A model generated the notes under the pieces. The model did not search any database and was not told the DNA's origin. It was given only the letters and a program-made list of their open reading frames with translations. The position numbers and the translations under genes are program-made. A stretch of 64,000 nucleotides of DNA from JAACFF01 sp963807975 (GTDB lineage Bacteria > Chloroflexota > Anaerolineae > Promineifilales > Promineifilaceae), in NCBI GenBank assembly GCA_963807975.1, contig CAWEDV010000001.1:1116001-1180000 (forward strand). Direction: 5' to 3'. This document shows, in pieces, positions 50,391-58,579 of this stretch. The first letter of the stretch is position 1, and every line of letters begins with the position of its first letter.

Positions 50391-51320
50391 ATGGACGAAC
50401 TGGGTCTGATTCTTCAGGAAGCGCGTGAAAACAAGGGGCTGACGCTTGAGCAGGTCCAAGAAGAAACGCGGATCAACGCTTCATACCTAGAGGCATTGGA
50501 AAATGGAGAATATAGCGTTCTACCTTCCCCAGTACATGTGCGTGGTTTTCTGCGTAATTACGCACGTTTCCTAGACCTTGACCCCAACCCATTACTAGAA
50601 CGATACAAACAGAGCGAGCACAATGCTCAAGTCCCGCTGCTCAATAGTCGCAGCGATGATATTGGTCCCGATATTCCTTTGCCATCACGAGAAGATCAGC
50701 CGTTTTTTGATCCAGTGAATGTAGAGGTTGATGTAGGGTCGCGGCGTGATCCGGAATCGGCCGTGCGCTTGATCATCATTGCCGCCCTGATAGTCGCCGT
50801 GGCGCTGATCATCAATCGATTCCTGCCCCTGGTGCTCAATAACGAAGACGGCAGCGAAGCCATCACAGCAGGCATCACCAATGTCGTGGAAAATATCGTG
50901 AGCAATGGGGAGGAGTTGGCGGGTGTCAACGGAGCAGGCACGGGGGCTGAAGAGGATGATACGCTTTCCACCTCTTTGCAAAACAGCGAGGTGATCACCT
51001 CGACAAGTCGATCCAACGAAGCTGCCGAGATCTTACCTACTTCCTCTCCGACACGCCCTGCGCTGCCGGCAACACTTGAGGAAATTAATCTCAAGGTTGA
51101 AGTGACGGAACGGAGCTGGCTTGAAGCGACTATTGATGATGAAGTGGTCTATTCGGGCATCGCACGTCCGGGCGAAACATTTGAGTGGACGGCAGTCAAC
51201 GAGGCAAAGCTGCTGACTGGCAACGCGATCGGCTTGTTTGTTACAATCAATGACACCCCATTGGGCCGCCTAGGCGATCGCGGTCAAAACAAAGAAGAAA
51301 TCTGGCGCACAACGGAATAA
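50391..51320 (+). CDS. RodZ-like helix-turn-helix membrane protein
   Basis: Protein of 309 residues: a cytoplasmic HTH_25-type domain at 1-75 (LGLILQEARENKGLTLEQV, INASYLEALENGEYSVLP, VRGFLRNYARFLDLDP), a linker, one membrane helix near 130 (RLIIIAALIVAVALIINRFL), a Ser/Thr-rich stretch, and an outer DUF4115 domain (VEVTERSWLEATIDDEVVYS, FEWTAVNEAKLLTGNA). In rod-shaped bacteria RodZ links MreB filaments to wall synthesis. No mre genes are in this window. The start at ATG 50391 gives the family N-terminus. Confidence 0.88.
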   Translation: MDELGLILQEARENKGLTLEQVQEETRINASYLEALENGEYSVLPSPVHVRGFLRNYARFLDLDPNPLLERYKQSEHNAQVPLLNSRSDDIGPDIPLPSREDQPFFDPVNVEVDVGSRRDPESAVRLIIIAALIVAVALIINRFLPLVLNNEDGSEAITAGITNVVENIVSNGEELAGVNGAGTGAEEDDTLSTSLQNSEVITSTSRSNEAAEILPTSSPTRPALPATLEEINLKVEVTERSWLEATIDDEVVYSGIARPGETFEWTAVNEAKLLTGNAIGLFVTINDTPLGRLGDRGQNKEEIWRTTE

Positions 51321-51378
51321 AGTAGAATGGTTTGATTCTCATAACCATTGTCCGCGCCCTAAAGAGGCGTAATTCTGC

Positions 51379-52782
51379 ATGAGCAAACAACGCAAAAAGA
51401 AACAATTTTACTTGCTCAGTCTTGGCTGCAGCAAAAACACCGTAGACTCGGAAAGCATGGCTGGACTCCTGAACAAAGCAGGGTTCAACGGCGTTGCCGA
51501 TGCAGATGATGCTTCCGTATTGATTGTCAATACCTGTGGCTTTATCGAGAGCGCGCGTCAGGAATCTATTGCTGCGCTCAATGAATTGGCAAAGGCTAAA
51601 GGTCCGAACCAAATGTTGATCGCGGCGGGATGTATGGCCCAGCGATACGGGGATGAAGTGGTTAAGTGGGCGCCAGGCGTGGACGGTGTGATTGGTACAC
51701 GCCGGTGGATGGATATTGTGCCCTTTGTTCGACGCTTGCGACGCCGCAAGCATCCGCAGCCGCTTTACCACCTTCCGCAAGAAGCGGAGACGGTAGGTCA
51801 GGACGAACGCGGAATTCTGCGCGCTTCTGTGCAAGGGGCCAGCGCTTATCTGAAGATCGCCGATGGATGCCGGCGGCCGTGTGCTTTTTGTGCCATTCCG
51901 CAGATCAAGGGCACGCTTGTCAGCAGACCGCCAGAGACAATTATTGGCGAAGCTGTGCGCTTGCAAGAGGCCGGGGTAAGGGAGTTGATCATTATTGCCC
52001 AGGACAGCACCGACTATGGTCATGATCTGGGTATGAGAAATGGACTGAGCCAACTCCTGCAGCAGATCACTCAAGCAGCACCAGACATTCCCTGGCTGCG
52101 TATCATGTATGCTTACCCCGGTTATGTAACCGATGAGTTGATTGAGACGATGGCTGCCAACAAGCAGATCGTCAATTACCTTGATATCCCGCTGCAACAT
52201 GGACATCGTGAAACACTAAAGCGAATGAGGCGACCGGCAAATATTGATTGGGTGTACAAAACAGTGCAGAAAATCCGCACGGCTATGCCGGATATTGCGA
52301 TTCGCACTACATTTATCGTCGGCTACCCGGGTGAGACGGACGAAGAATTCGCAAGCTTGAAGCAGCTTGTTACTGACCTGCAGTTTGATCGTGTGGGGGC
52401 ATTCACTTACTCATTCGAGGCTTCCACCCCATCGGCAGCTGTATCGTGGCAGGTGGAGGAAGCGGTCAAGCAGGCGCGCCTCGACGAATTGATGACCTTG
52501 CAGCAGTCGATTTCATTGGCAAGAAATCAAGCCCAGTTAGGACGAACTCTGCCGGTGCTGGTGGAGGGCTTCGGAGATGGTGTATCGGTGGGCCGCTCAT
52601 ACCGCGATGCACCAGAGATCGACGGTTTGGTAATTGTGCCGGGCGAATTGCCCTTGGGCGAGATGGTGCCCATCGATATTAGCGGAGCGATGACGTACGA
52701 TTTGACGGGCACGCCAGCCGGACTCAAAGTTGGTGCCGAGGTCGGTCAAATATCGCTAAATGAGCTCAAGATAGGACGTTAG
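51379..52782 (+). CDS. rimO: Ribosomal protein S12 methylthiotransferase RimO
   Basis: Radical SAM methylthiotransferase of 467 residues that adds a methylthio group to the conserved Asp of S12. N-terminal domain: LLSLGCSKNTVDSESMAG, NTCGFIESARQES and AAGCMAQRY give the three Cys of the auxiliary cluster. Radical SAM motif CRRPCAFCAIPQIKG holds the CxxxCxxC Cys. IDIPLQHGH and a C-terminal TRAM domain follow. SKNTVDSE and the length separate RimO from MiaB. ATG follows AAAGAGG; the thioredoxin-like gene starts 13 bases after the stop. Confidence 0.95.
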   Translation: MSKQRKKKQFYLLSLGCSKNTVDSESMAGLLNKAGFNGVADADDASVLIVNTCGFIESARQESIAALNELAKAKGPNQMLIAAGCMAQRYGDEVVKWAPGVDGVIGTRRWMDIVPFVRRLRRRKHPQPLYHLPQEAETVGQDERGILRASVQGASAYLKIADGCRRPCAFCAIPQIKGTLVSRPPETIIGEAVRLQEAGVRELIIIAQDSTDYGHDLGMRNGLSQLLQQITQAAPDIPWLRIMYAYPGYVTDELIETMAANKQIVNYLDIPLQHGHRETLKRMRRPANIDWVYKTVQKIRTAMPDIAIRTTFIVGYPGETDEEFASLKQLVTDLQFDRVGAFTYSFEASTPSAAVSWQVEEAVKQARLDELMTLQQSISLARNQAQLGRTLPVLVEGFGDGVSVGRSYRDAPEIDGLVIVPGELPLGEMVPIDISGAMTYDLTGTPAGLKVGAEVGQISLNELKIGR

Positions 52783-52795
52783 AGGAGCGCGGCTT

Positions 52796-53356
52796 ATGCT
52801 CAAATCACGTTTTGAATGGATCATTCTTATTGCGATCGTGCTCCTCCTTGGGGGGGCGTGGATTTTGGATTCGCGCGAGACGATGGTGGAACCGGAGAAT
52901 TTCTTATTAACGGAAGCTCCCATCGTCGGTCATTTGGCGCCAGATTTCACAGCCGTTACACCAGATGGCCAAACGGTCGCCTTGTCTGATTTTGTCGAGC
53001 GGGAGGGCAGCAACGGACAGCCGGTGGTGTTAAATTTCTGGGCTTCGTGGTGCGGTCCTTGCCGGATTGAAATGCCCCATTTCGAAAAGGCGAGCCTGAA
53101 TTACAGCGGACAAGCGGCTGTTCTAGGTGTCAATCAAGCGGAGACAGCAGAGACAGTCGAGGCTTTTGGACAGAACGCCCATGTCAGCTACCCACTTCTT
53201 GTTGACGAAGATATGACGATTAACCGGCAGTACAGCGTCAGCAATTTGCCAACAACGATTTTCGTCGACGGCAACGGCGTTATCCGCGAAGTTTTTGTAG
53301 GCACGATGAACCAGGCCGTTCTTGAGAATAAGATTGATGGTATTTTGAATGATTAA
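52796..53356 (+). CDS. TlpA/ResA-like membrane-anchored thioredoxin
   Basis: Protein of 186 residues with an N-terminal membrane anchor (WIILIAIVLLLGGAWIL) and a thioredoxin-like domain outside the membrane. The active site reads NFWASWCGPCRIEMP; the cis-Pro loop is SNLPTTIFVDGNG. It should reduce disulfides, for instance in cytochrome c maturation or in other exported proteins. A GAGGAG ribosome site precedes the ATG. It lies between rimO and an Lgt-like gene in one probable operon. Confidence 0.9.
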   Translation: MLKSRFEWIILIAIVLLLGGAWILDSRETMVEPENFLLTEAPIVGHLAPDFTAVTPDGQTVALSDFVEREGSNGQPVVLNFWASWCGPCRIEMPHFEKASLNYSGQAAVLGVNQAETAETVEAFGQNAHVSYPLLVDEDMTINRQYSVSNLPTTIFVDGNGVIREVFVGTMNQAVLENKIDGILND

Positions 53357-53377
53357 GGGTTCCCTGGAACTTGACAC

Positions 53378-54112
53378 ATGATCCCTGCTGTTAATATTGG
53401 TCCCCTTGTCCTGCCCACGGCGGCGTTCGTGACGATTATTGGCGCTTGGGTTTGTTTGACCTTGGCCGAACGCTCGGCAAAATGGTTGGCATTGGATGGG
53501 GAAGCGATGTCGGGTCTGGTTGCAGCGGGCCTTATCGCCGGGGTGATCGGTGCCAGGTTGACCTTTGTGGCCCTGTACTGGTCAGCGTACCAGGACAATC
53601 TAATGGGCATCATCTGGCCCATCAACTCGGGCTTCAATACGGTGGGCGGGATACTCTTTGGCGGGGCAGCGATGTTTTTCTATGGCCGGTACAAACAAAT
53701 GGAACTGGCGCCAACGCTGGACGGATTGGCTCCGATCCTGGTAACTGGCTTGATCTTTGTCAGCCTGGCCGAGTTCTTAGGCGGGCCTGGATTTGGCACC
53801 AATACTGATATGCCCTGGGGGATCAGCCAATTTGACGTCCGGCGCCACCCGGTGCAGCTTTATGAAATTGGGGCCGGTATTCTGGCTTTGCTTGCCTGGT
53901 GGTATTTACTGAAGAGGCGCGAATTTTCGGGACAGTTATTCCTGGCGACGACGGCCGTTTACTGCTTTGGACGGCTCTTTCTGGATGCATTTCGGGCCAA
54001 TGCCTGGATGTCGAGCGACGGTTGGCATGTGATCCAGATCATCTGCCTGGCTGTCTCCCTGACCTGCCTGATCTTGCTTGCCCGTGGCAGTCAAAAGGTT
54101 GCGAACAACTAG
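53378..54112 (+). CDS. Prolipoprotein diacylglyceryl transferase-like protein, catalytic residues changed
   Basis: Membrane protein of 244 residues with about seven helices and the overall pattern of Lgt: GVIGARLTFVALYW, the VGGILFGGAAM loop (HGG in true Lgt), RHPVQLYEIGAG and FGRLFLDAFRAN. The signature that in E. coli Lgt reads GRIGNFINGELWGR is here VSLAEFLGGPGFGT: the essential Arg and Asn are Ser and Glu. It is therefore unlikely to be the working Lgt, even though this window alone encodes several lipoproteins, so a true lgt should exist elsewhere. It follows the TlpA-like gene by 21 bases; a partner role in thiol or electron transfer at the membrane is possible. Confidence 0.78.
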   Translation: MIPAVNIGPLVLPTAAFVTIIGAWVCLTLAERSAKWLALDGEAMSGLVAAGLIAGVIGARLTFVALYWSAYQDNLMGIIWPINSGFNTVGGILFGGAAMFFYGRYKQMELAPTLDGLAPILVTGLIFVSLAEFLGGPGFGTNTDMPWGISQFDVRRHPVQLYEIGAGILALLAWWYLLKRREFSGQLFLATTAVYCFGRLFLDAFRANAWMSSDGWHVIQIICLAVSLTCLILLARGSQKVANN

Positions 54113-54341
54113 CAGTAGGGATTGAGCCGCGTCTTTTCTTCGGATGCTCATAAATCAAAAGGGTTGAATAAAGGCCTCCTTTTTGTGCCGCATTCCGGGA
54201 GCCCTGCCCACCAAAACGCCAAAAGAACAGCTTTTCAACTACCCATCTTGTAACAGACTCTGGCAGCCTGAGCCTTTCCTTACTCCGAACTTGCCAAGAG
54301 AGGTCGAAAACGGTACTATGCGGGCGAAATTCAGGAAAAGG

Positions 54342-55064
54342 ATGGGAAATGAGAGAATGTTTGATGTAAATGGCGAGTACGCCAACCGCAAGGGGACGTA
54401 TACTGTGCTGGCCATCGACGCTCCGATTATGTCGGTCCGTTACGCTGACGGCACTCATGCTGATCTAAAAATCAATATCCAGGCCAGAATCTGGGAAAAT
54501 ATCCTGGCCGAACAAGAAGCGGCAGCAGCCAAGAGCAGTTCGCGGAAAAAACGCAGTGCAAAGGGCGCCGCATCCACTATTGGCCACTATATTAAGGTTG
54601 TCAGCATTCCACCTGGCGAAGAATTGGCCTTTCCGGGTTGGGAGTCGCGTGTCGTTATGCTGGACAACGATGAAAGAAAAAAGGTCGTCAAGCAGGGAGA
54701 TAGGTTAATCTACTATGCCCAGGAAGCGCAGGCCTTTTTCGCCGTGGCAACCGTAACAGGCGAGCCGTTCGAGGCCGATCCCAAGAAGTACACCTTCACA
54801 GTGGAAGCGACAAAGGCCGGTTTCTGCCAAATTGATGTTGACGCCGATACAGGAAAACTAGAAAGCGGCGTCCCTCTGGATGCCATCGAATTGGAGAGCT
54901 GTCCAGATTTCGGCAAGAAAACCCCTGACCCAGAGGCGTTTTGCCCTATCAACGAAGATGATTTTGAGCTTCTTGCAGAAGCATTAACTGAAGTAACTGA
55001 ACTCGAAGAAGAAGTTGACATTGATGATGATGATTTCGACGAGGACGAGGATGAGGATGAATAA
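54342..55064 (+). CDS. Hypothetical soluble protein with acidic C-terminus, next to metG
   Basis: Protein of about 240 residues. The N-terminal part (VNGEYANRKGTYTVLAID, SVRYADGTHADLKINIQ) looks like a small beta-barrel. After a basic Ser/Lys stretch (SSSRKKRSAKGAAS) comes a domain (YIKVVSIPPGEELAFPG, QGDRLIYYAQEAQAFFAVAT) that recalls EVE/PUA-like folds, which bind modified nucleotides, but the match is by shape only. The end is very acidic (DIDDDDFDEDEDEDE). Start 54342 follows AGGAAAAGG; 54357 is equally possible. metG begins four bases after the stop, so it is co-translated with it. Confidence 0.66.
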   Translation: MGNERMFDVNGEYANRKGTYTVLAIDAPIMSVRYADGTHADLKINIQARIWENILAEQEAAAAKSSSRKKRSAKGAASTIGHYIKVVSIPPGEELAFPGWESRVVMLDNDERKKVVKQGDRLIYYAQEAQAFFAVATVTGEPFEADPKKYTFTVEATKAGFCQIDVDADTGKLESGVPLDAIELESCPDFGKKTPDPEAFCPINEDDFELLAEALTEVTELEEEVDIDDDDFDEDEDEDE

Positions 55065-55068
55065 ATAG

Positions 55069-56865
55069 ATGGCGCAAGAGTATATTCTGGTCAGCGTAGC
55101 CTGGCCTTATGCCAATTCGGACATCCATCAAGGCAACGTAACCGGTTCTTATCTCCCCGCCGATATTTACGCTCGCTTTCATAGGCTGCTGGGCAACCAG
55201 GTATTAATGGTCTCGGGATCGGACAGCCATGGCACTCCGGTCACTGTTAAAGCGGAAGAGGAAGGGAAAACGGCCGCAGATGTTTTCCAGTTCTACCATG
55301 AACGATTTCTGGATCTTTTCCAGAAGATGGGCTTGAGCTACAACTTGTTCACTCACACGGACACGATAAATCATCATAAAGTCTCTCAGGATATTTTCTT
55401 GAGTCTGCTGGAAAATGAATATCTATACCGCAAAACAACGCCGCAGATGTACTCTCCGGCCTCAAATAAGTTTTTGCCGGACCGCTACGTGGAAGGGACC
55501 TGCCCAGTTTGCGGTTACAACAGGGCTCGTGGCGATCAGTGTGACAACTGCAACACTTTATTTGAAAGCGCCGCGGAGTTGGTAAACCCACGTAGTAAAA
55601 GCGATGACACGGCACTGGAACTGCGGGATACAGAGCATTATTTCCTCGATCTGCCGGCATTGGCAGATGATGGTTTTTCTGAGTGGCTGCACAGTGACGA
55701 TAAAGCTCACTGGCGCCCACAGGTGATTAAATTTGCGCGAAATTTCGTCGACGAGGGGTTAATCGGCCGTGCCGTAACCCGCGATATGGATTGGGGCATT
55801 GAAGTTCCCGTTGACGGTTTCAATGGTAAAGTTTTGTATGTTTGGTTTGAGGCTGTAATCGGTTATCTCTCGGCATCGATTGAATGGGCACATAATCAAG
55901 GCAAACCGGATGCGTGGCGCAGTTGGTGGCAGAATCCAGAGGCACGAGGTGTATATTTCATCGGTAAGGACAATATCCCCTTCCACGCCATTTTCTGGCC
56001 CGCGCAGTTGATGGGGGCCAAAGGGCTCTATTCCGATGATCATGAAGCCCATCTCAATTTACCTTATGACGTTCCAGCCAACGAGTTCATGAATATGGAA
56101 GGGCGCAAGATCAGCGGCAGTCAGAATTGGGGTGTGTGGATGCTGGATGCGCTTGAGCGCTATGATCCTGATCCACTGCGTTATTATCTAACAGCCGTCA
56201 TGCCCGAAACGCGCGACAGTGATTGGAGCTGGCGCGGTTTCGTGGATCGCAATAACACGGAGCTGGTCGCCAACTGGGGCAACTTAGTAAATCGGGTTCT
56301 CAATATGACCAAACGCTACTTCAAAGGCGTCGTACCCGATCCTGGACCGTTAGGGTCGGAAGATGAAGCGCTGATCAAGGCCATCGAGGATGGTTTTGAA
56401 AGCGTGGCCGCTTTCTACGATGCCTGCAAGTTCCGAGCAGCTTTACAGGAATGTTTACGGTTGTCTACGCTGGTAAACCAATATCTGGAAGAGAGCAGCC
56501 CTTGGACAACGGCCAAAAGTGATATGACCGCTACGGGCCGTTCGCTCTATACGGCGCTGCAGGCGATAAGCGGGTTAAAGACGCTTTGGGCGCCAATCCT
56601 GCCTTTCACTTGCCAGATGCTGCATGAGATGCTCGGTGAAGAAGGGCAGTTATTTGGCCAGCAGATAGTTGAGACTTATGCTGAGCCAAATCGTGCCCAT
56701 GTTGCCCTGACATATGATGGGAGTATGGCCGCTGGACGATGGGAACGAAGCGAGATTCCTGTTGGGCGCCAGCTGCCAAAACCGAAGCCAATGTTCAAAC
56801 GCCTAGAGCCGACCGTACCTGAGGAAGAACTCAAACGGCTGCTGTCCCAAAAAACTCATGAGTGA
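55069..56865 (+). CDS. metG: Methionyl-tRNA synthetase
   Basis: Class I aminoacyl-tRNA synthetase of 598 residues. The HIGH-type motif is SDIHQGN in WPYANSDIHQGNVTG, and the KMSKS-type motif is GRKISGS, both slightly altered but in place. The connective peptide has a zinc knuckle: CPVCGYNRARG and CDNCNTLF. SWRGFVDRNNTELVANWGNL and the anticodon-binding helices complete it. There is no C-terminal dimerisation (Arc1p-like) domain. The last eight bases overlap ettA. Confidence 0.95.
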   Translation: MAQEYILVSVAWPYANSDIHQGNVTGSYLPADIYARFHRLLGNQVLMVSGSDSHGTPVTVKAEEEGKTAADVFQFYHERFLDLFQKMGLSYNLFTHTDTINHHKVSQDIFLSLLENEYLYRKTTPQMYSPASNKFLPDRYVEGTCPVCGYNRARGDQCDNCNTLFESAAELVNPRSKSDDTALELRDTEHYFLDLPALADDGFSEWLHSDDKAHWRPQVIKFARNFVDEGLIGRAVTRDMDWGIEVPVDGFNGKVLYVWFEAVIGYLSASIEWAHNQGKPDAWRSWWQNPEARGVYFIGKDNIPFHAIFWPAQLMGAKGLYSDDHEAHLNLPYDVPANEFMNMEGRKISGSQNWGVWMLDALERYDPDPLRYYLTAVMPETRDSDWSWRGFVDRNNTELVANWGNLVNRVLNMTKRYFKGVVPDPGPLGSEDEALIKAIEDGFESVAAFYDACKFRAALQECLRLSTLVNQYLEESSPWTTAKSDMTATGRSLYTALQAISGLKTLWAPILPFTCQMLHEMLGEEGQLFGQQIVETYAEPNRAHVALTYDGSMAAGRWERSEIPVGRQLPKPKPMFKRLEPTVPEEELKRLLSQKTHE

Positions 56866-58543
56866 CGATCGCAAAGTTATCTATTCGATGATCCAGGTGG
56901 GAAAGATTGTCCCGCCTAACAATCAGATCCTGCGTGATATTTCGCTGTCTTATTTCTACGGAGCGAAGATCGGCGTCTTGGGTTTGAATGGTTCCGGCAA
57001 GAGTACGCTGTTAAAAATCATGGCCGGCTTGGACGGCGAATTTCTGGGTGAGACGGTGCTGGCCCCGGGCCATACAGTTGGCTATCTGGAGCAAGAGCCC
57101 CAGCTAGACGAGAACAAAACGGTACGCGAGATCGTCGAGGAAGGGGCGCAAGAGGTTGTGGACGCCATTGCCGAATTTGATGCCCTCAATATGAAATTCG
57201 GTGAGGTCTTATCAGATGATGAGCTCAACGCACTCATCGAGAAGCAGGGCAAACTACAAGACAAACTCGATCATATGGACGCCTGGAACTTGGACAGCCG
57301 CCTGGAACTGGCTATGGACGCACTGCGTTGTCCACCTGGGGACACGCCGGTAACCACACTCTCCGGGGGTGAGCGACGGCGTGTGGCGCTGGTGCGCCTG
57401 CTGTTGAAGCAGCCCGATATTCTGCTGCTGGACGAACCAACCAACCATCTTGATGCGGAATCGGTAGCCTGGCTGGAGCGACATCTCAAAGAATATACGG
57501 GGACAGTGATCGCCGTGACCCATGATCGCTATTTCCTGGATAATGTGGCTGGTTGGATTCTGGAGCTGGACCGGGGGCATGGCATTCCCTATAAAGGGAA
57601 TTATTCTTCCTGGCTGGAACAGAAACAGCAGCGGCTGGCACAGGAGAAGAAGCGCGAAGATGCCCGGCAGCGGACATTAAATCGAGAATTGGAATGGGTG
57701 CAGCTCACGCCCAAAGGCCAACGCGCTAAATCAAAGGCGCGGGTAAAGGCTTATCAGAATCTATTGGATGAAGGGCGGCTTAAATCGATCGAGGACCTGG
57801 AAATATATATCCCGCCTGGACCGCGGTTGGGCGATATTGTCGTGCGCGCCGAGCATGTTTCCAAGGCATTCGGTGACCGCCTTTTATTTGAGGATCTCAC
57901 ATTCGACGCGCCACCAGGAGCAATCGTAGGCGTGATCGGAGCCAATGGAGCGGGAAAGACGACGATGTTCCGTATGATCATCAAGCAGGAAGCGCCAGAT
58001 ACGGGTGCGCTGCGAGTGGGCGATTCGGTGGAACTGGCCTATGTGGACCAAAGCCGGGATATACTGGACGGTGAAAAGACGGTCTGGCAGGAGATTTCAG
58101 AGGGCGAAGAAATGCTCATGTTGGGCGAGCGGCGGGTGAATTCCCGCGCTTATGTGAGCCGCTTCAATTTCACCGGTTCTGACCAACAGAAGAAGGTTGG
58201 AACGCTGTCAGGTGGGGAGCGGAACCGGGTCCATCTGGCAAAAATGCTGAAGTCGGGAGCCAATTTGCTCTTGCTTGACGAGCCAACCAATGATCTGGAT
58301 GTGAATACGCTGCGTGCCTTGGAAGAGGCCCTAGATAATTTTGGCGGCTCGGCGATTATCATCTCCCATGATCGCTGGTTCTTGGACCGTGTGGCGACCC
58401 ATATCCTCGCTTTTGAGGGCGACAGCCAGGCATTCTGGTATCCAGGCAATTACAGTGAATATGAGGAAGACCGGCACAGAAGATTGGGGGCGGAGGCGGA
58501 ACGGCCGCACCGGATTACGTATCGGAAGCTGCGCCGCGATTAG
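56858..58543 (+). CDS. ettA: ABC-F protein EttA (translational throttle)
   Basis: Soluble ABC-F ATPase of 561 residues with two nucleotide-binding domains and no membrane part. First: GLNGSGKSTLLKI, LSGGERRRVALVRLL, ILLLDEPTNHLD. Second: GANGAGKTTMFRMI, LSGGERNRVHLAKML, LLLLDEPTNDLD. The linker (ELEWVQLTPKGQRAKSKARV) is the P-site tRNA interaction motif typical of EttA. It binds the ribosomal E site and tunes the first steps of elongation to ATP level. The metG stop lies within its first codons, so expression is coupled. Confidence 0.94.
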   Translation: MSDDRKVIYSMIQVGKIVPPNNQILRDISLSYFYGAKIGVLGLNGSGKSTLLKIMAGLDGEFLGETVLAPGHTVGYLEQEPQLDENKTVREIVEEGAQEVVDAIAEFDALNMKFGEVLSDDELNALIEKQGKLQDKLDHMDAWNLDSRLELAMDALRCPPGDTPVTTLSGGERRRVALVRLLLKQPDILLLDEPTNHLDAESVAWLERHLKEYTGTVIAVTHDRYFLDNVAGWILELDRGHGIPYKGNYSSWLEQKQQRLAQEKKREDARQRTLNRELEWVQLTPKGQRAKSKARVKAYQNLLDEGRLKSIEDLEIYIPPGPRLGDIVVRAEHVSKAFGDRLLFEDLTFDAPPGAIVGVIGANGAGKTTMFRMIIKQEAPDTGALRVGDSVELAYVDQSRDILDGEKTVWQEISEGEEMLMLGERRVNSRAYVSRFNFTGSDQQKKVGTLSGGERNRVHLAKMLKSGANLLLLDEPTNDLDVNTLRALEEALDNFGGSAIIISHDRWFLDRVATHILAFEGDSQAFWYPGNYSEYEEDRHRRLGAEAERPHRITYRKLRRD

Positions 58544-58579
58544 TCAATAGAAAACAAAAACCGGAAAACGGAAGCGCCG

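Noticed and set aside
51247..52206. 319-residue open frame on the minus strand
   Set aside because: It lies antisense to rimO and the end of the RodZ-like gene, both with full family motifs. Its translation is Cys/His-rich without any recognisable pattern.
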